DNA of 64,000 nt from Dactylorhiza incarnata (Eukaryota; Streptophyta; Magnoliopsida; Asparagales; Orchidaceae). The notes under the pieces are model-generated. The model saw only the letters and a list, made by a program, of their open reading frames with translations, ran no database searches and had not been told where the DNA came from. Below, in pieces: positions 35,901 through 48,000 of this stretch (position 1 is its first letter; every line of letters begins with the position of its first letter). The stretch spans positions 124,001 through 188,000 of the forward strand of contig JAWHQI010000719.1 of NCBI GenBank assembly GCA_033032865.1, given 5' to 3'. The position numbers were made by a program, and so were the translations under genes.

Positions 35901-38900
35901 TTTTAGCAACACTACCATGCTTTTAATTTTAATGTACAACTAAAATAAATTTTGTTGTTGATGCAGAATAGATGGAAATGGTCGGAACAGCGGTGCTGGT
36001 TGTGAAATGAATTTTATGGTGGTTGTAAATTTCACGGGGTATATACAAATTATTGTGCTTCAATAGTTAATAATTTTGCTTATTTATAGTTATTCTTCAT
36101 TGAAAATCTTCTACTATCAGATTCATTGCATTACATTGAGCATTCTCTGGTTTATACAAATTATTGAGTTTCATTAGTTAACATTCCTCCATTCTGTTCC
36201 TTAGGTCACACATGCATTTTTTAAAGTTTAACTCAGTTTTGTAAAAGAATGTTGTGTTTTATGCAACCCGCTTGCCTGCGGGAGAAGCCCGTAGGAGAGC
36301 ATCGAGCACGGGAATAGCCTATGTGAATCATTCCGATGGCGATTGACAACCTATTTTTTCACTCCAAATGTATTTTTTAATGCTTAACTCACTTTTGTAT
36401 AAGAAAATTTTGTATTTTATTGCACAATCCGCTTGTCTGCGGGCGCAGCTCGCAGGAGAGCATCGAGCATAAGCGTAGCCCATGCAAACATGATGGTGTG
36501 TGTGTATGTTACGCCCGGCGTCATTACCAGGTTATTCGGCTATTGGGCAGGTCGACCAAAGGAGAAGGCGGAGGAAGACCGGGCTGAACCATCGGGTTCA
36601 GCCCGCCAATATTAATATAAGGAGCACCGGGGCTGAACCGCACCGGTTCAGCCCCTATGGGGGCCGGCCGGCCCTAGGGGTTGGGTGGGCATAAATACCC
36701 AACCCCTCCTCCTTAGTTGATTATGAAGATTATTATCAAGGTATTTTCCCCTCTCTTCTTCCTCAAACCCTAGCCTCAAGCCCTAGTTTCCTCTAGTTTT
36801 CCCCCTTCCTCTAGTTAGATCATAACATTTGGTATCAGAGGATTCGTCCTCCCCGATTTTTTTTCCGGATCCACTGGGATTCCAGCGCCGACATCGACAT
36901 CGACGACTCCAGCGCTTCAGCCCTCGACATCGCGTCCAACCCTCGACATCGACGACTCCATCCCTCGCGTCCAGCGCTTCAGCCCTCGCGTCCATCCCTC
37001 GCGTCCAGCGCTTCAGCCCTCGACATCGACGACTCCAGCGCCGACATCGGCATCGCGTCCAGCCCTCGACATCGCGTCCAGCCCTCGCGTCCAGCCCGCT
37101 GCCTGCTGCTCCAGAGGCTGCCGCCTGCTGCTCAAGAGGCCGGCGCCTGCTGCTCCAGGGCCACCGCCGCCACCTGCTGCTCCGCCGCCTGCCTCCTGCC
37201 TGCTCCTCGGGCTTCTGTTGCTCCAGCGCTTCCGGCGTCTGGTTCCGCTGACCATGGTGACACGCACTGAAGCCGAGAATGCACGCTTGGCCACCATCGA
37301 AGAGAACTACGTAGTGTTGTCGGACACGGTGGCGGCACTCGAAGAACAAGTGAAATCCTCCCATAAAAATCTAGAGGATCGCTTGGACGCGCGCATGGAG
37401 GATATCAAGAACTTACTCATGCAAAATCTGAAAGGAAAATCCCACGCGGCGGAGGGATCCGAAACCGAAGCATCCTACCATCCCCCGGCGCAGAACGACA
37501 CAGGAATCGGAAGTGGAACGCAACAAGGGGCCGGATCCGGGTCTACGGGAGGCGGAATCCACGTATCGGGATCGGCGACACCGAATGGGCCGTTCGGCGC
37601 CCAGTACGCCTGGAACGGACCGGGAATGCAGTCGGGTTCCTCGTGGCGGGGTCCAGGGCAGGGAACAGCCCCTTTTCGACCTACTGGAGCGAATGCGATC
37701 CCACTCGGGGGTGTGGCGGGCATCCTACCGATGCCACCACCATATGGAGGACCGACGGACTATGGAAATGGCAACCCATGGGGTGGAGGGCAACAAGGAG
37801 GCTACGGTCTGGACCGGGGACGGCTCGGGCCCGCAGTGGCTCCAGCGCAACCTTACCAACCAGCACAGGCAGAACCACGGCCGTACATGCAGCCCAAACT
37901 GACACGTATGAACTTCCCTAAGTTCAAAGGCGGCGACGCCTTAGAGTGGATCTAGAAGGCGGAACTTTTCTTCAAGTACCAAGAGATTCCGGCGGGGCAG
38001 TGGGTCCAGTTGGCGTCTTTTCACCTGGAAGATGACGCTTTCCAGTGGACAAAGTGGTTTATGAGGGGACGCAATTACGCAGCCTGGGAGGAATTTGTGG
38101 AGTCCTTCTCGGCTCGCTTCGGGCCTCTGGAGTACGAAGACGTAGAGGCTATGTTACAGAAGCTGCGACAAAAAGGATCAGTCACAGAGTACCAGACAAA
38201 GTTCGAACGGCTGGCCAACCGGGTCAATTGGGAGGAGAGTACGATGTTGAGCTGTTTCATATCCGGATTGACGGACCATTTGAGAGACGAGGTCCACGCC
38301 TACATGCCACGCAGTTTGAGTCATGTCATCAGCCTGGCCAGGATACAAGAGGAGCGGTACAATCGGCAGAGGACTCGGACGACAGGTCGGGCACCTACGG
38401 TTGCAGATGTACCCAAGCAGGAACCACCTACCGGGGGCCGTCCTACTGTGACGAGGTTGACGTGGCAGGAGCTTCAGGCCAGAAAGGACAAGGGGTTATG
38501 CTTCAACTGCGATGAGAAGTACACCCGCGGGCACGTTTGCCAGAAGGTCCAGGTATTCATGCTGCAGGAGGAAGCGGAAGAGGTTACTCGCACTGCAGAG
38601 GAGGGAGAGTGGGTTTTTGACGACTTTGGAGTATCCATCCAGGCCATGAACGGGGGTACGCCATCCTCGACCTTACACCTAGCCGGGAGGGTCGGCATGG
38701 AGACGGTACCGATCTTGATGGACAGCGGGAGCACTCACAACTTCATCCAGCCCGGTGTGGCCCAGAAGACGGGGTGGGCCATAGATCGCAGCGCAGCTTT
38801 CCACGTCAGGGTCGCAGATGGCCGTACACTGCAATGCGAGGGCGTGCTGAAGGGGGTGGAGCTCCAGATACAGGGGTACACTGGACACATTGAGGTTTAC

Positions 38901-41900
38901 TTACTGCCCATCCGGGGTTCCGACATGGTGTTGGGTGTACCGTGGCTGCAGCAACTTCGGCGGGTGACTCTCGACTGGGACCAGATGGCTATGGAGTTCA
39001 GCCAGCACGGGAAGGAGTATCGCTTGGAAGGCCTCCAATCGTCTCAGGTCAAGGATATCTCACTCCGCAGCGTGGCACCGGTTAGTACGATGAGTGGAGC
39101 AGCGTCTACGACTCCAACAGAGGTCTCGTCTCAGATGCACGCCAGAGCCGACTTGTTCCAGGAGCCTCACGCTCCCCGCCTCCAGCTTAAGGACAAGCTG
39201 GTCCTTGATGGGGGAGGGAATGTTACGCCCGGCGTCATTACCAGGTTATTCGGCTATTGGGCACGTCGACCAAAGGAGAAGGCGGAGGAAGACCGGGCTG
39301 AACCATCTGGTTCAGCCCGCCAATATTAATATAAGGAGCACCGGGGCTGAACCGCACCGGTTCAGCCCCTATGGGGGCCGGCCGGCCCTAGGGGTTGGGT
39401 GGGCATAAATACCCAACCCCTCCTCCTTAGTTGATTATGAAGATTATTATCAAGGTATTTTCCCCTCTCTTCTTCCTCAAACCCTAGCCTCAAGCCCTAG
39501 TTTCCTCTAGTTTCCTCTAGTTTTCCCCCTTCCTCTAGTTAGATCATAACAGTGTATATATATATATATATATATAAAGAGAGAGAGGTATATGTATCTA
39601 TAGAGAGAGAAAGATAACAGGTTGCATTTTTCACAAACAATCAAACTAGCACAGTGGCACTGCTCTTTGGCTGAATAATAATATCAGATCCCTGTCAAAT
39701 CCCACCTGGCATCATTACCTTGAATGTTTTCCGGAAAAAACCCAACGCGGCATGACTATTGAGCCACCCAATTCCGCTAAGCGGTGCCAGTTTAACGGCG
39801 GTTCTCTGGTTTCAGTGCCAGTTCTAGTTTGGGTAAAATCTCAAGGCCCAACTTGAACAGCTAGTTGCGAAGTTCCCAGCTGGACAGGTCCGATGCGACT
39901 TTAAAAGAATTGGTAATGTCTTGAAAAAAACATTACTTCAATGTATTCCACAAATGATAAAAAAATATTTACAGCTTTACAATCCTCTATCGACTTCTAC
40001 ATAAGCATGTAAAAAAACATCATTTGAATCTTTATTATAAGATGAAAATGTCTGTCTATCTAGATGGACTCCATATAAAACGCAACTGATTTATTAGAAG
40101 ACACCGGGAGCTTCATAACATTCATAAAGAGAAACAAGTTGGGCAGCGTTATATTTAATCATTTAATAAAATTGACCAGCGCAAGTAACTAATCAGGGAG
40201 AAAAGGAGTTTCACTTAGTCACTTTTTGATACAAGGTAGTTGCGACATATCAAGAGAAATTGCATTGCCTGGAAATAACGGATACAAATTCGAGAGACAC
40301 ACTCCCTCCTAGCACCCAGAGGCTGGGTCCTCCAAAGTACTCCTCTCTTCAAAGAGAGCCCAAATGACAAACTCCAAAGATGATCACAAGACTCCTACCC
40401 CTCCCCCTTGTATAGATGAGGGAGGACACACCTAATAAGACAATACATAATATTTTAATCAATATAATTAATACTCGTTAATTAATATTAACCAATTAAT
40501 TAATACTAATTAATTATTGTATATATATATTGTCAAACAGTGGTTTTGACAAACATTTTTTATTATTAATTAACGGTGATACACAACCATACATTTATAT
40601 AGACTAGTATATCCAGCCTTCCATAAGTCTAGCCCCAATTTATGGTAGTGGGTGTATCCGTATTTAATGGATAACCACAGCCACTCAACTACTCAGATCA
40701 ACATTCCCCCTCAAACTGAGTATCATGCTCTCTGCATGCCCAATTTGTTTACAGCAACCGAAAAATCATGACTACCAAGTGCTTTGGTCAGCATATCAAC
40801 AAGCTGATCCTTCGACGGTACATGTGGAAGTTGAATAATCCGGCCATTAAGTTTTTCTTTGATGAAATGACGGTCAACTTCCACATGTTTTGTGCAGGGA
40901 TTGGAACAATACTATCTGATATTGTATTGTAATTTTGAAAAAAACAATACAGTATAATGATATTGTAATTCTAACAATACAATATATTTGTGTTGCAATT
41001 CTAACAATACAATATATTGTATTATAAATACAAAAAAAACAAATTCAATATATTGTACTTTTTTTAAAAGTTTCATCCAGTTAATATAACCAAGCATTTC
41101 AAAAGTTTCAAAATAAAATATTCAAGTGATAAAAACAGACAGTAGATACCAAACCCAAATTTCAAAGTACATTATTCAAGCATTTCAAAAGTTCAACTCC
41201 TCATCCTCGTCACTTTGGTTTTCATCATCAATTGTTTATTCATTCACGACCATAGACACCAAAGCCAAATTCCATAAACCTCGATTTTGTTTGAGAAAAA
41301 CCAACGCTTCCAAAGTACGTGGCAGTAGCCTTCGGCGTGTCATTGAAAATATTCGATTGCTCATGGAGAACAATCGTTCTACGTGATTCGATGTGGGCAT
41401 CAGAAACCTAGTATCGATGTAAGCCGATACTTCTTGTTGCTTTCGTTGTCTTTTTAGTGCACGTTCGGCAAATGACAAGCCAGACTCATCATTATCGTCA
41501 ACACTCATGATGTTGTTATGTTGCACCTTCAATGATTGAACAGATGTCTTTTCATCTGAATCTAGTTGGGCTTCGAATCCTGATTGGATTTTGATAATGG
41601 ATTTTTCAAAAGATTTACTGTGAACAATAGATGCATCAATTCCCAAATATGCCTCAAAGTTGAATTCTGGAAATGCTTCAATTAGTGACCCGAAAAGCGC
41701 ATTCGAATCAGCAATGGTCGCGTTGGATGCTTGCATTGCAAGGGTAACTGATTTGAAATCACACAATGCCCGCTTATGACGACGAATGTTATTTCTTTGC
41801 GCCGCTGTTGGGATAAACTCGGCAAGCTCCTGATTGGTTTCATCAATATTCGGCAATAATCGTTCAAACCGCTCGAACATGTTGCTGACCCCAATCCAGC

Positions 41901-44900
41901 GAGTTGCATTTCGTTTGATTGGACGCAATGATGTTGAGAGACGCAATCTACCTGACTCCTTGAGCGTTGATAACTTTGACATCAGCTTTCCAACAATCTC
42001 AGACTCGATAGAAAGAAATCTAGCAATGTAGGCTTCGACTGCTAAGTTGAGACGATGACTACGGCAACCCAGCAACGGCACATCGAATAGGTTCGCTGTT
42101 GCCATATTGGTAGCACAATTGTCACCAACTAGGCAGACGACGCGGTCAACCGGTAGATGATAGCATTCAAGAGTTGCAAGGATGAAATCCCGATGATTTG
42201 AAGCAGTAAACGAAGTCTCGTCCAACAATGGAGCGAAGGCCAGCAGGTGAATGTCCGGTTCGACTATAACATCCTTGGCAGGCATTGTAATAAATAGACC
42301 TACATTAGACACCTGAATATAAGTATTTGAATTCAAAATTAGTAAACTAATAAAAGAGCTTACCTATGAAATGAGTGTTGTCTTCCGACCAGCCATCAAA
42401 GAGAAGGGCATATCGCTGACAAGTCATTGCCAATGTTGTAATTTTATTTTCAACCTTTGTCACCAACTTGAACATATACTTCTTCAGAGTCTTGGAACAT
42501 ATTTTTGATAGACTGGTGTTCTCCCTCGTGCGTTCTTGTTCGCAAAAATTTAGTTCAAGTTCATCCATGATAACCCAATCAAGCCATTTGTAGACGTTGG
42601 TTGATTTGCTATCAATAATGTATTCGAGAGTCATTTGACCCGCCACTGGGGTTTCAATGGAATGTGCCTCGAATATATCCAAGTAGTTTGGATGTTTTGT
42701 CTTGATGTGTGTCATCAAATTGTTGTAGCCATTTTTCAATACATCGCATTTGCGTTCCAAACCACAAGTGCATTTCCACGTTTTTGTTTCTGGACATATG
42801 AGAGCATTGCCCAAGAACATGCGACATATGGCCTTCGAAGAAGGTGGAATACTTGGTCGCTTATCCAAACTCATTTTTAAAAATCTGTTAAACGAGGCAT
42901 TGCAATACAACATACATGATGTTAAAAATCTGTTAAAGATCTACACACATCTATACTTGGTCGCTGCTATCTGGAAGGCTGCGATCGGCGCTGCTATCTG
43001 GAAGGGGCTCCGACGAACGATCGGCGCTGCTATCTGGAAGAGGAGGCGACGCCTGGAGGTGAGCGAGGGAGCGGGGTTTAGCGGGATTCGCCGATTCGGG
43101 ATTCAGTGAGCTCGGCAGAATTAGGGCACGCCGGTTTAACTTTATATAAAGTATATTTAAATTTATATATTATACTTTATATTATATATTATACTTTATA
43201 TGTTATAATATATTAAGAAATAATATACTATAATATATTAGGAAATAAAATACTATAGGCTTATAAGTTAATTTTATTTATAGAGAGTTTATATTTCAAA
43301 TTTTTTTAATGTACAATATTATTGTCACTATATTTATATTGTCAAAATAACAATACAGTATATTGTTATTGTCATTTAGACAATACAATATATTGTCTAC
43401 AATATATTATAATATATTTATCGATAAATATATTATTTCCAATCCTTGGTTTTGTGTGATCGTGTTGCACTGGGTTATGAGATATGGCAATGGCGGCACG
43501 ATTATCACAATGCAGGGGAATCACACTTTGAGGAGGAAAACCTAGTTCAGTTAGCAGCTGTTTAATCCACAAAATTTCAAACACCTCGAGAAATGCCACG
43601 AAATTCCGCCTCAGCACTTGACAAGGCCACTACCTTTTGCTTCTTGCTTCTCCAAGTTACTAGGTTCCCACCCACAAAGATGAAATACCCAGATGTTGAT
43701 CGCCTATCAGTAATGTTCCCAGCCCAGTCTGCGTCGGTGTATCCCTCAACACGGCTGTGTCCATTCTTGAAAAACATAACACCACGATCAGGACACGATT
43801 TGAGGTATTTCAGAATTCGAGTTGCAATCATCATATGTTCTTCACTTGGATTCTGCATGAACTAGCTGACCACACCAACAACATAGGCCAAATCCGATCG
43901 AGTATGGGACAGATAAATCAACCTCCTGACCAACCGTTGATATCTTCCCTTGTCGGTTGGAATCTGATTAGGATAAACTCCTAATTTATGATTTTGAGGA
44001 ATCGGGGTTGCTACGGGTTTGCAGTCAAGCAGGCCAACTTCAGCAAGTAGGTCTAATATATACTTCTGTTGTGACAAACAAATGCCTTTGTTAGTTCGAG
44101 TTACCTCGATCCCAAGAAAGAACTTTAAATCTCCAAGTATCTTCAGTTCAAACTCCATTGTTAATTGTTTTTTAGTTTGTTCAATCTCGTAAGAATCATT
44201 TCCTGTGACAACAATATCGTCAACATAGACAATTAATGTAGTAAGCGTCTCACCTCGCCGTTTGATAAATAATGTGTGATCAGCATGACATTGGACAAAC
44301 TCGCATTTTTTCATGGCCTCTGTGAATCTCCCAAATCACGCACGGGGAGACTGTTTCAATCCATAAAGAGACTTATTCAGTTTACATACAACATTTGGAG
44401 GTCCATTAGTAACTTCATAGCCGGGAGGACACTCCATGTAGACTTCCTCCTTTGAAGTACCATTCAAAAAAGCATTTTTAACATCGAATTGAAGCAATGG
44501 TCAGTCATAATTTGCAGCCAAGGAGATGAGGATACGAACAGTGTTGAGCTTAGCTACCAGTGAAAATGTCTCGAAATAGTCCACCATATGACTGAGTGTA
44601 ACCCTTTGCAACGAGACGTGCCTTATACCGCTCGATACTGCCATCGGGTTTTTCTTTAATAGTAAACACCCAACGGCAACCAATTGGTTTCTTCCCCGCC
44701 GGCAAGGTAGTCACTGTCCATGTATCTTTTTGAAGTAAGGCATCCATTTCATCCTTTATGGCTGCTATCCAAAGAGGATCACGAAGTGCCATATTCACAT
44801 TTACCGGAATGGAAGCGATAGTAAGAGAGTGAGATGGTGCAAGATCGGTGTTGGCATACATAGAGATAGGGTACTTGGCCCTTTTTGCCTTGAATTCTGG

Positions 44901-45037
44901 GGTGTACCGATGAGGGGCAACTCCACGATTAACCCTGTCAGGTAAAACACGTGTAGGCATAATAGAGTGATTAGACAAATTGGGCGTATTCCAAACCTCA
45001 GAATCTGCTGTGAACGGAAGATCAGGCTCTAGCTGGA

Positions 45038-45068
<31 letters not shown>

Positions 45069-48000
45069 TCTTCTGATGGATATGCTTCGGATGAAAAGTG
45101 CTCAGAAGTATGTTGAGCGGGAGTCGTGGATAACCCAGTTGTGTCATCAGAGGGCGCTGTTGAACCAAGATCAGATATAGGTTCAGCTACTAACTGAGGT
45201 TCATGTGACAGTGGAGTCAATCCAAGATCATATATAGGGAAAGCATCTGAACTCTTAAGCCAACTTATAGTATCTGGTCTTGTGACCGTTAGATAAATCA
45301 GTTTTCCAACAAGTCGTCGATAATATTCTGGATTTGGAAGAGGAAGATCATCATCAGAGGCATGTGCACACAGCTTGTGATCGACATCCATAGGGGTGTT
45401 AATCGGATTGCATCCAGAGTAGCTAGCATCCTGAAGAAGATCGAGACAGTACTTCCGTTGAGAGAGGACAAGTCCATGATACGGACATGGCGGACCCGGT
45501 CGAAGGAAGGCGATTCGCGCGCGTTTACACGAGGCGCGCGCGCGGCAACAGCGGGGCATAGTTTTAATTATTTTTCATTGCTGAATTTTGTATGTTTATT
45601 TTGGTACCTCGAACATTTGTGTGCGGCCGTATGGCCTAGTGTGCCTCTTCCTACTTATAGGAGAGGTTGTATCCGGTTTGGGCATGTTTGGGTTTTATCG
45701 TGAATTTTGAATAGAAGAGGAGAACCGACCCAGCGGTCTCCCCTTGCCCTAACGCGTTTTCCCCTCTCATCTCTCGCCGCATCCCCTTCCGCCTGCGACA
45801 AGGAGCGAACGACGGAGTCCAGTCGTCGGCGCCACCCTCCGTTGATCCTCCGGCGATCTCATCGCTAACATCTGGTCCGCCTGCCCTGCTCGTGCCGCTT
45901 CCCGCGCGCACCCCGCTGTGCACAGCCGACTTCCGCTCGACCCGCCGCATCGCCGCATCTCCTCCAGAACAGCGCCCTGCCGTCTTCCTTTCAGCCGTTC
46001 CTTTCCGCCGGCCAGCATATGCCCAATACTCGCCGCATGGCTCGCGACAACGACTCGGCAGAGGCCACCGCCGCCCTCTCGGACCGCTTGGATCGCGTCG
46101 ACACCACTCTCTCCGACCTCCAGGTGGCAGTCCGCGACATCCACGCCCTCCTTGCAGCCCACCCCCCATCTCCGGCCGCCCAACCCTCCCAGCCCGCGGC
46201 CGCAACCGCCTCGGCCAGCAGCCCCGGCACTCTTCCAGCCGGCGACACCCCATTTCCGGGACTCTCCTCCAGCGCCCTCCGCCGCCTCGAACTTCCGGTC
46301 TTCGACGGGACCGATCCTTTGGGTTGGCTCGCACGGGCGGACCACTACTTCGACATCCAAGGCACGCCGGCAGCACAAATGGTCCCTCTCGCCACGATCT
46401 ACATGGAGGGCTTGGCCCTTCATTGGGTGCGTTGGCTTCGTCAGTCCTCACCGGACCTCTCATGGCCTCTTCTGAAGGCCGAGTTGATCCGCCGCTACGA
46501 CACTCGTCACGTCGGCAATCCCTACGAGCGCTTGAGCAATGTTCGCCAAGCCGACTCCGTGGACGCCTACATCGACGACTACGTCGAAGTGGCCACGCAC
46601 GTTCCCGGCCTCTCGCCGGACCACTACTTGGGGACGTTCCTTGCCGGGCTGCGTCCCCACATCCGCAACCGTCTTCGGATCCACGACCCCACTACATTAT
46701 CCCGCGATATGGAGCAAGCGCGCTTTGTGGAGGCCGATTTCGCCACCATTGCGGTGACCGCCCCCGCACGGGCGCCTGCTTCTCAGCCGCCTCCCTTCCG
46801 GGCACCCGCCGCTCGAGCGCCGCCACCTGCCCGGCCACTCCCTGAGCCCCTGGTCGCCGTGGGCCGTCCTCCGCCACAGCCCCAGCCACCACCGCCTCGT
46901 CCCCGTCTGCCGCCACCCAACCGCATTTCCCATCAAGAGTACTTGGACCTTCGCAGCAAGGGCCTCTGTTTCCGTTGCAAGGGGCCTTACTCGCCGACCC
47001 ACGAATGCCCCAACCGGGACCTGCGCCTGCTCCTCGGGGCGGAGGAGGATGAGATTGTCATGGCCGATTTTGAGGCCCTCGAACTTGAGGATGATGAGCC
47101 CGCTTCAGCCGAGCACGGCTCTACTTTCAAGCGCCTGGAGGTGTCTTGCTGCTCGGTCCGCGGCATCACCGGGCCGTGCACCATGAAGTTGGCCGCCACC
47201 ATGCAGCAGACATCGATGGTTCTGATGATCGATAGCGGCGCCAGTCAAAACTTCATTTCGCAGGACTTGGTGCAGGCACTCCGCCTGCGAGTGACCCCGG
47301 CGCCTGGCTTCCATGTCTCTCTCGGCGACGGTCGCCGCAGCCGCACCGCCGGTCGGTGCGTCGCCCTTCCGTTCTCCATCGGCGCCTACTCGGGCTCCGC
47401 CGACTTCTACGTCTTCAGCCTGGGCGGCCTCGATGCCATCCTCGGCGTTGCCTGGCTACGCACGCTTGGGGATTGCAAGCACAACTGGAGCCAACTGACT
47501 ATGGACTTTGAAGCAGCGGGCGCGACACGTCACCTCCAGGGGGACCCCTCCTTGGCATGCTCCCCAGCCGGCCTCCGCTCCATACTACGTACTTCCGACC
47601 CGGATTTCAGTGTTCTTCTTTGGCAAGTGGAGTTGGGATCTGAGCCCCCACCGCCCCCCGTCCACCCCGACGTGCAGCGCCTCCTCGATGGCTACCCGAC
47701 AGTCTTTTCAGTGCCGCAAGGGCTTCCGCCCCAGCGTGCGTCCGACCACATCATCACTTTGCATCCAGGCGTGGCGTCTGTTTCGGTACGCCCTTACCGC
47801 TACGGACATGAGCAGAAGAACGCCATGGAGGCCATGGTCGCCGAGATGCTACGCGCTGGGATCATTCAGCCGAGTGCCAGCCCCTTCTCCAGCCCGGTGC
47901 TCCTCGTCCGGAAGAAGGATGGCAACTGGCGCTTTTGCGTCGACTACATGGAGCTGAACAAGCTCACAGTGCCGGACAAGTACCCCATACCCATCATTCA

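Larger units (their letters stand above)
36507..39551 (+). mobile_element. Non-autonomous Ty3/gypsy element with deleted Pol
   Basis: LTRs 36507-36827 and 39221-39551 are near-identical (the right one has an extra 10-bp TTTCCTCTAG unit); target duplication GTGTA (36502-36506, 39552-39556). TGGTATCAGAG-type primer site follows the left LTR and GATGGGGGAGGGAA precedes the right one. The interior encodes only Gag and protease, then jumps to the chromodomain tail. It must be moved by another element. Confidence 0.92.

Noticed and set aside
45892..46845. 317-codon Arg/Pro-rich frame and its antisense partners
   Set aside because: Alternative frames of the GC-rich Gag start of gypsy E; the Gag frame at 46019 has the conserved motifs.
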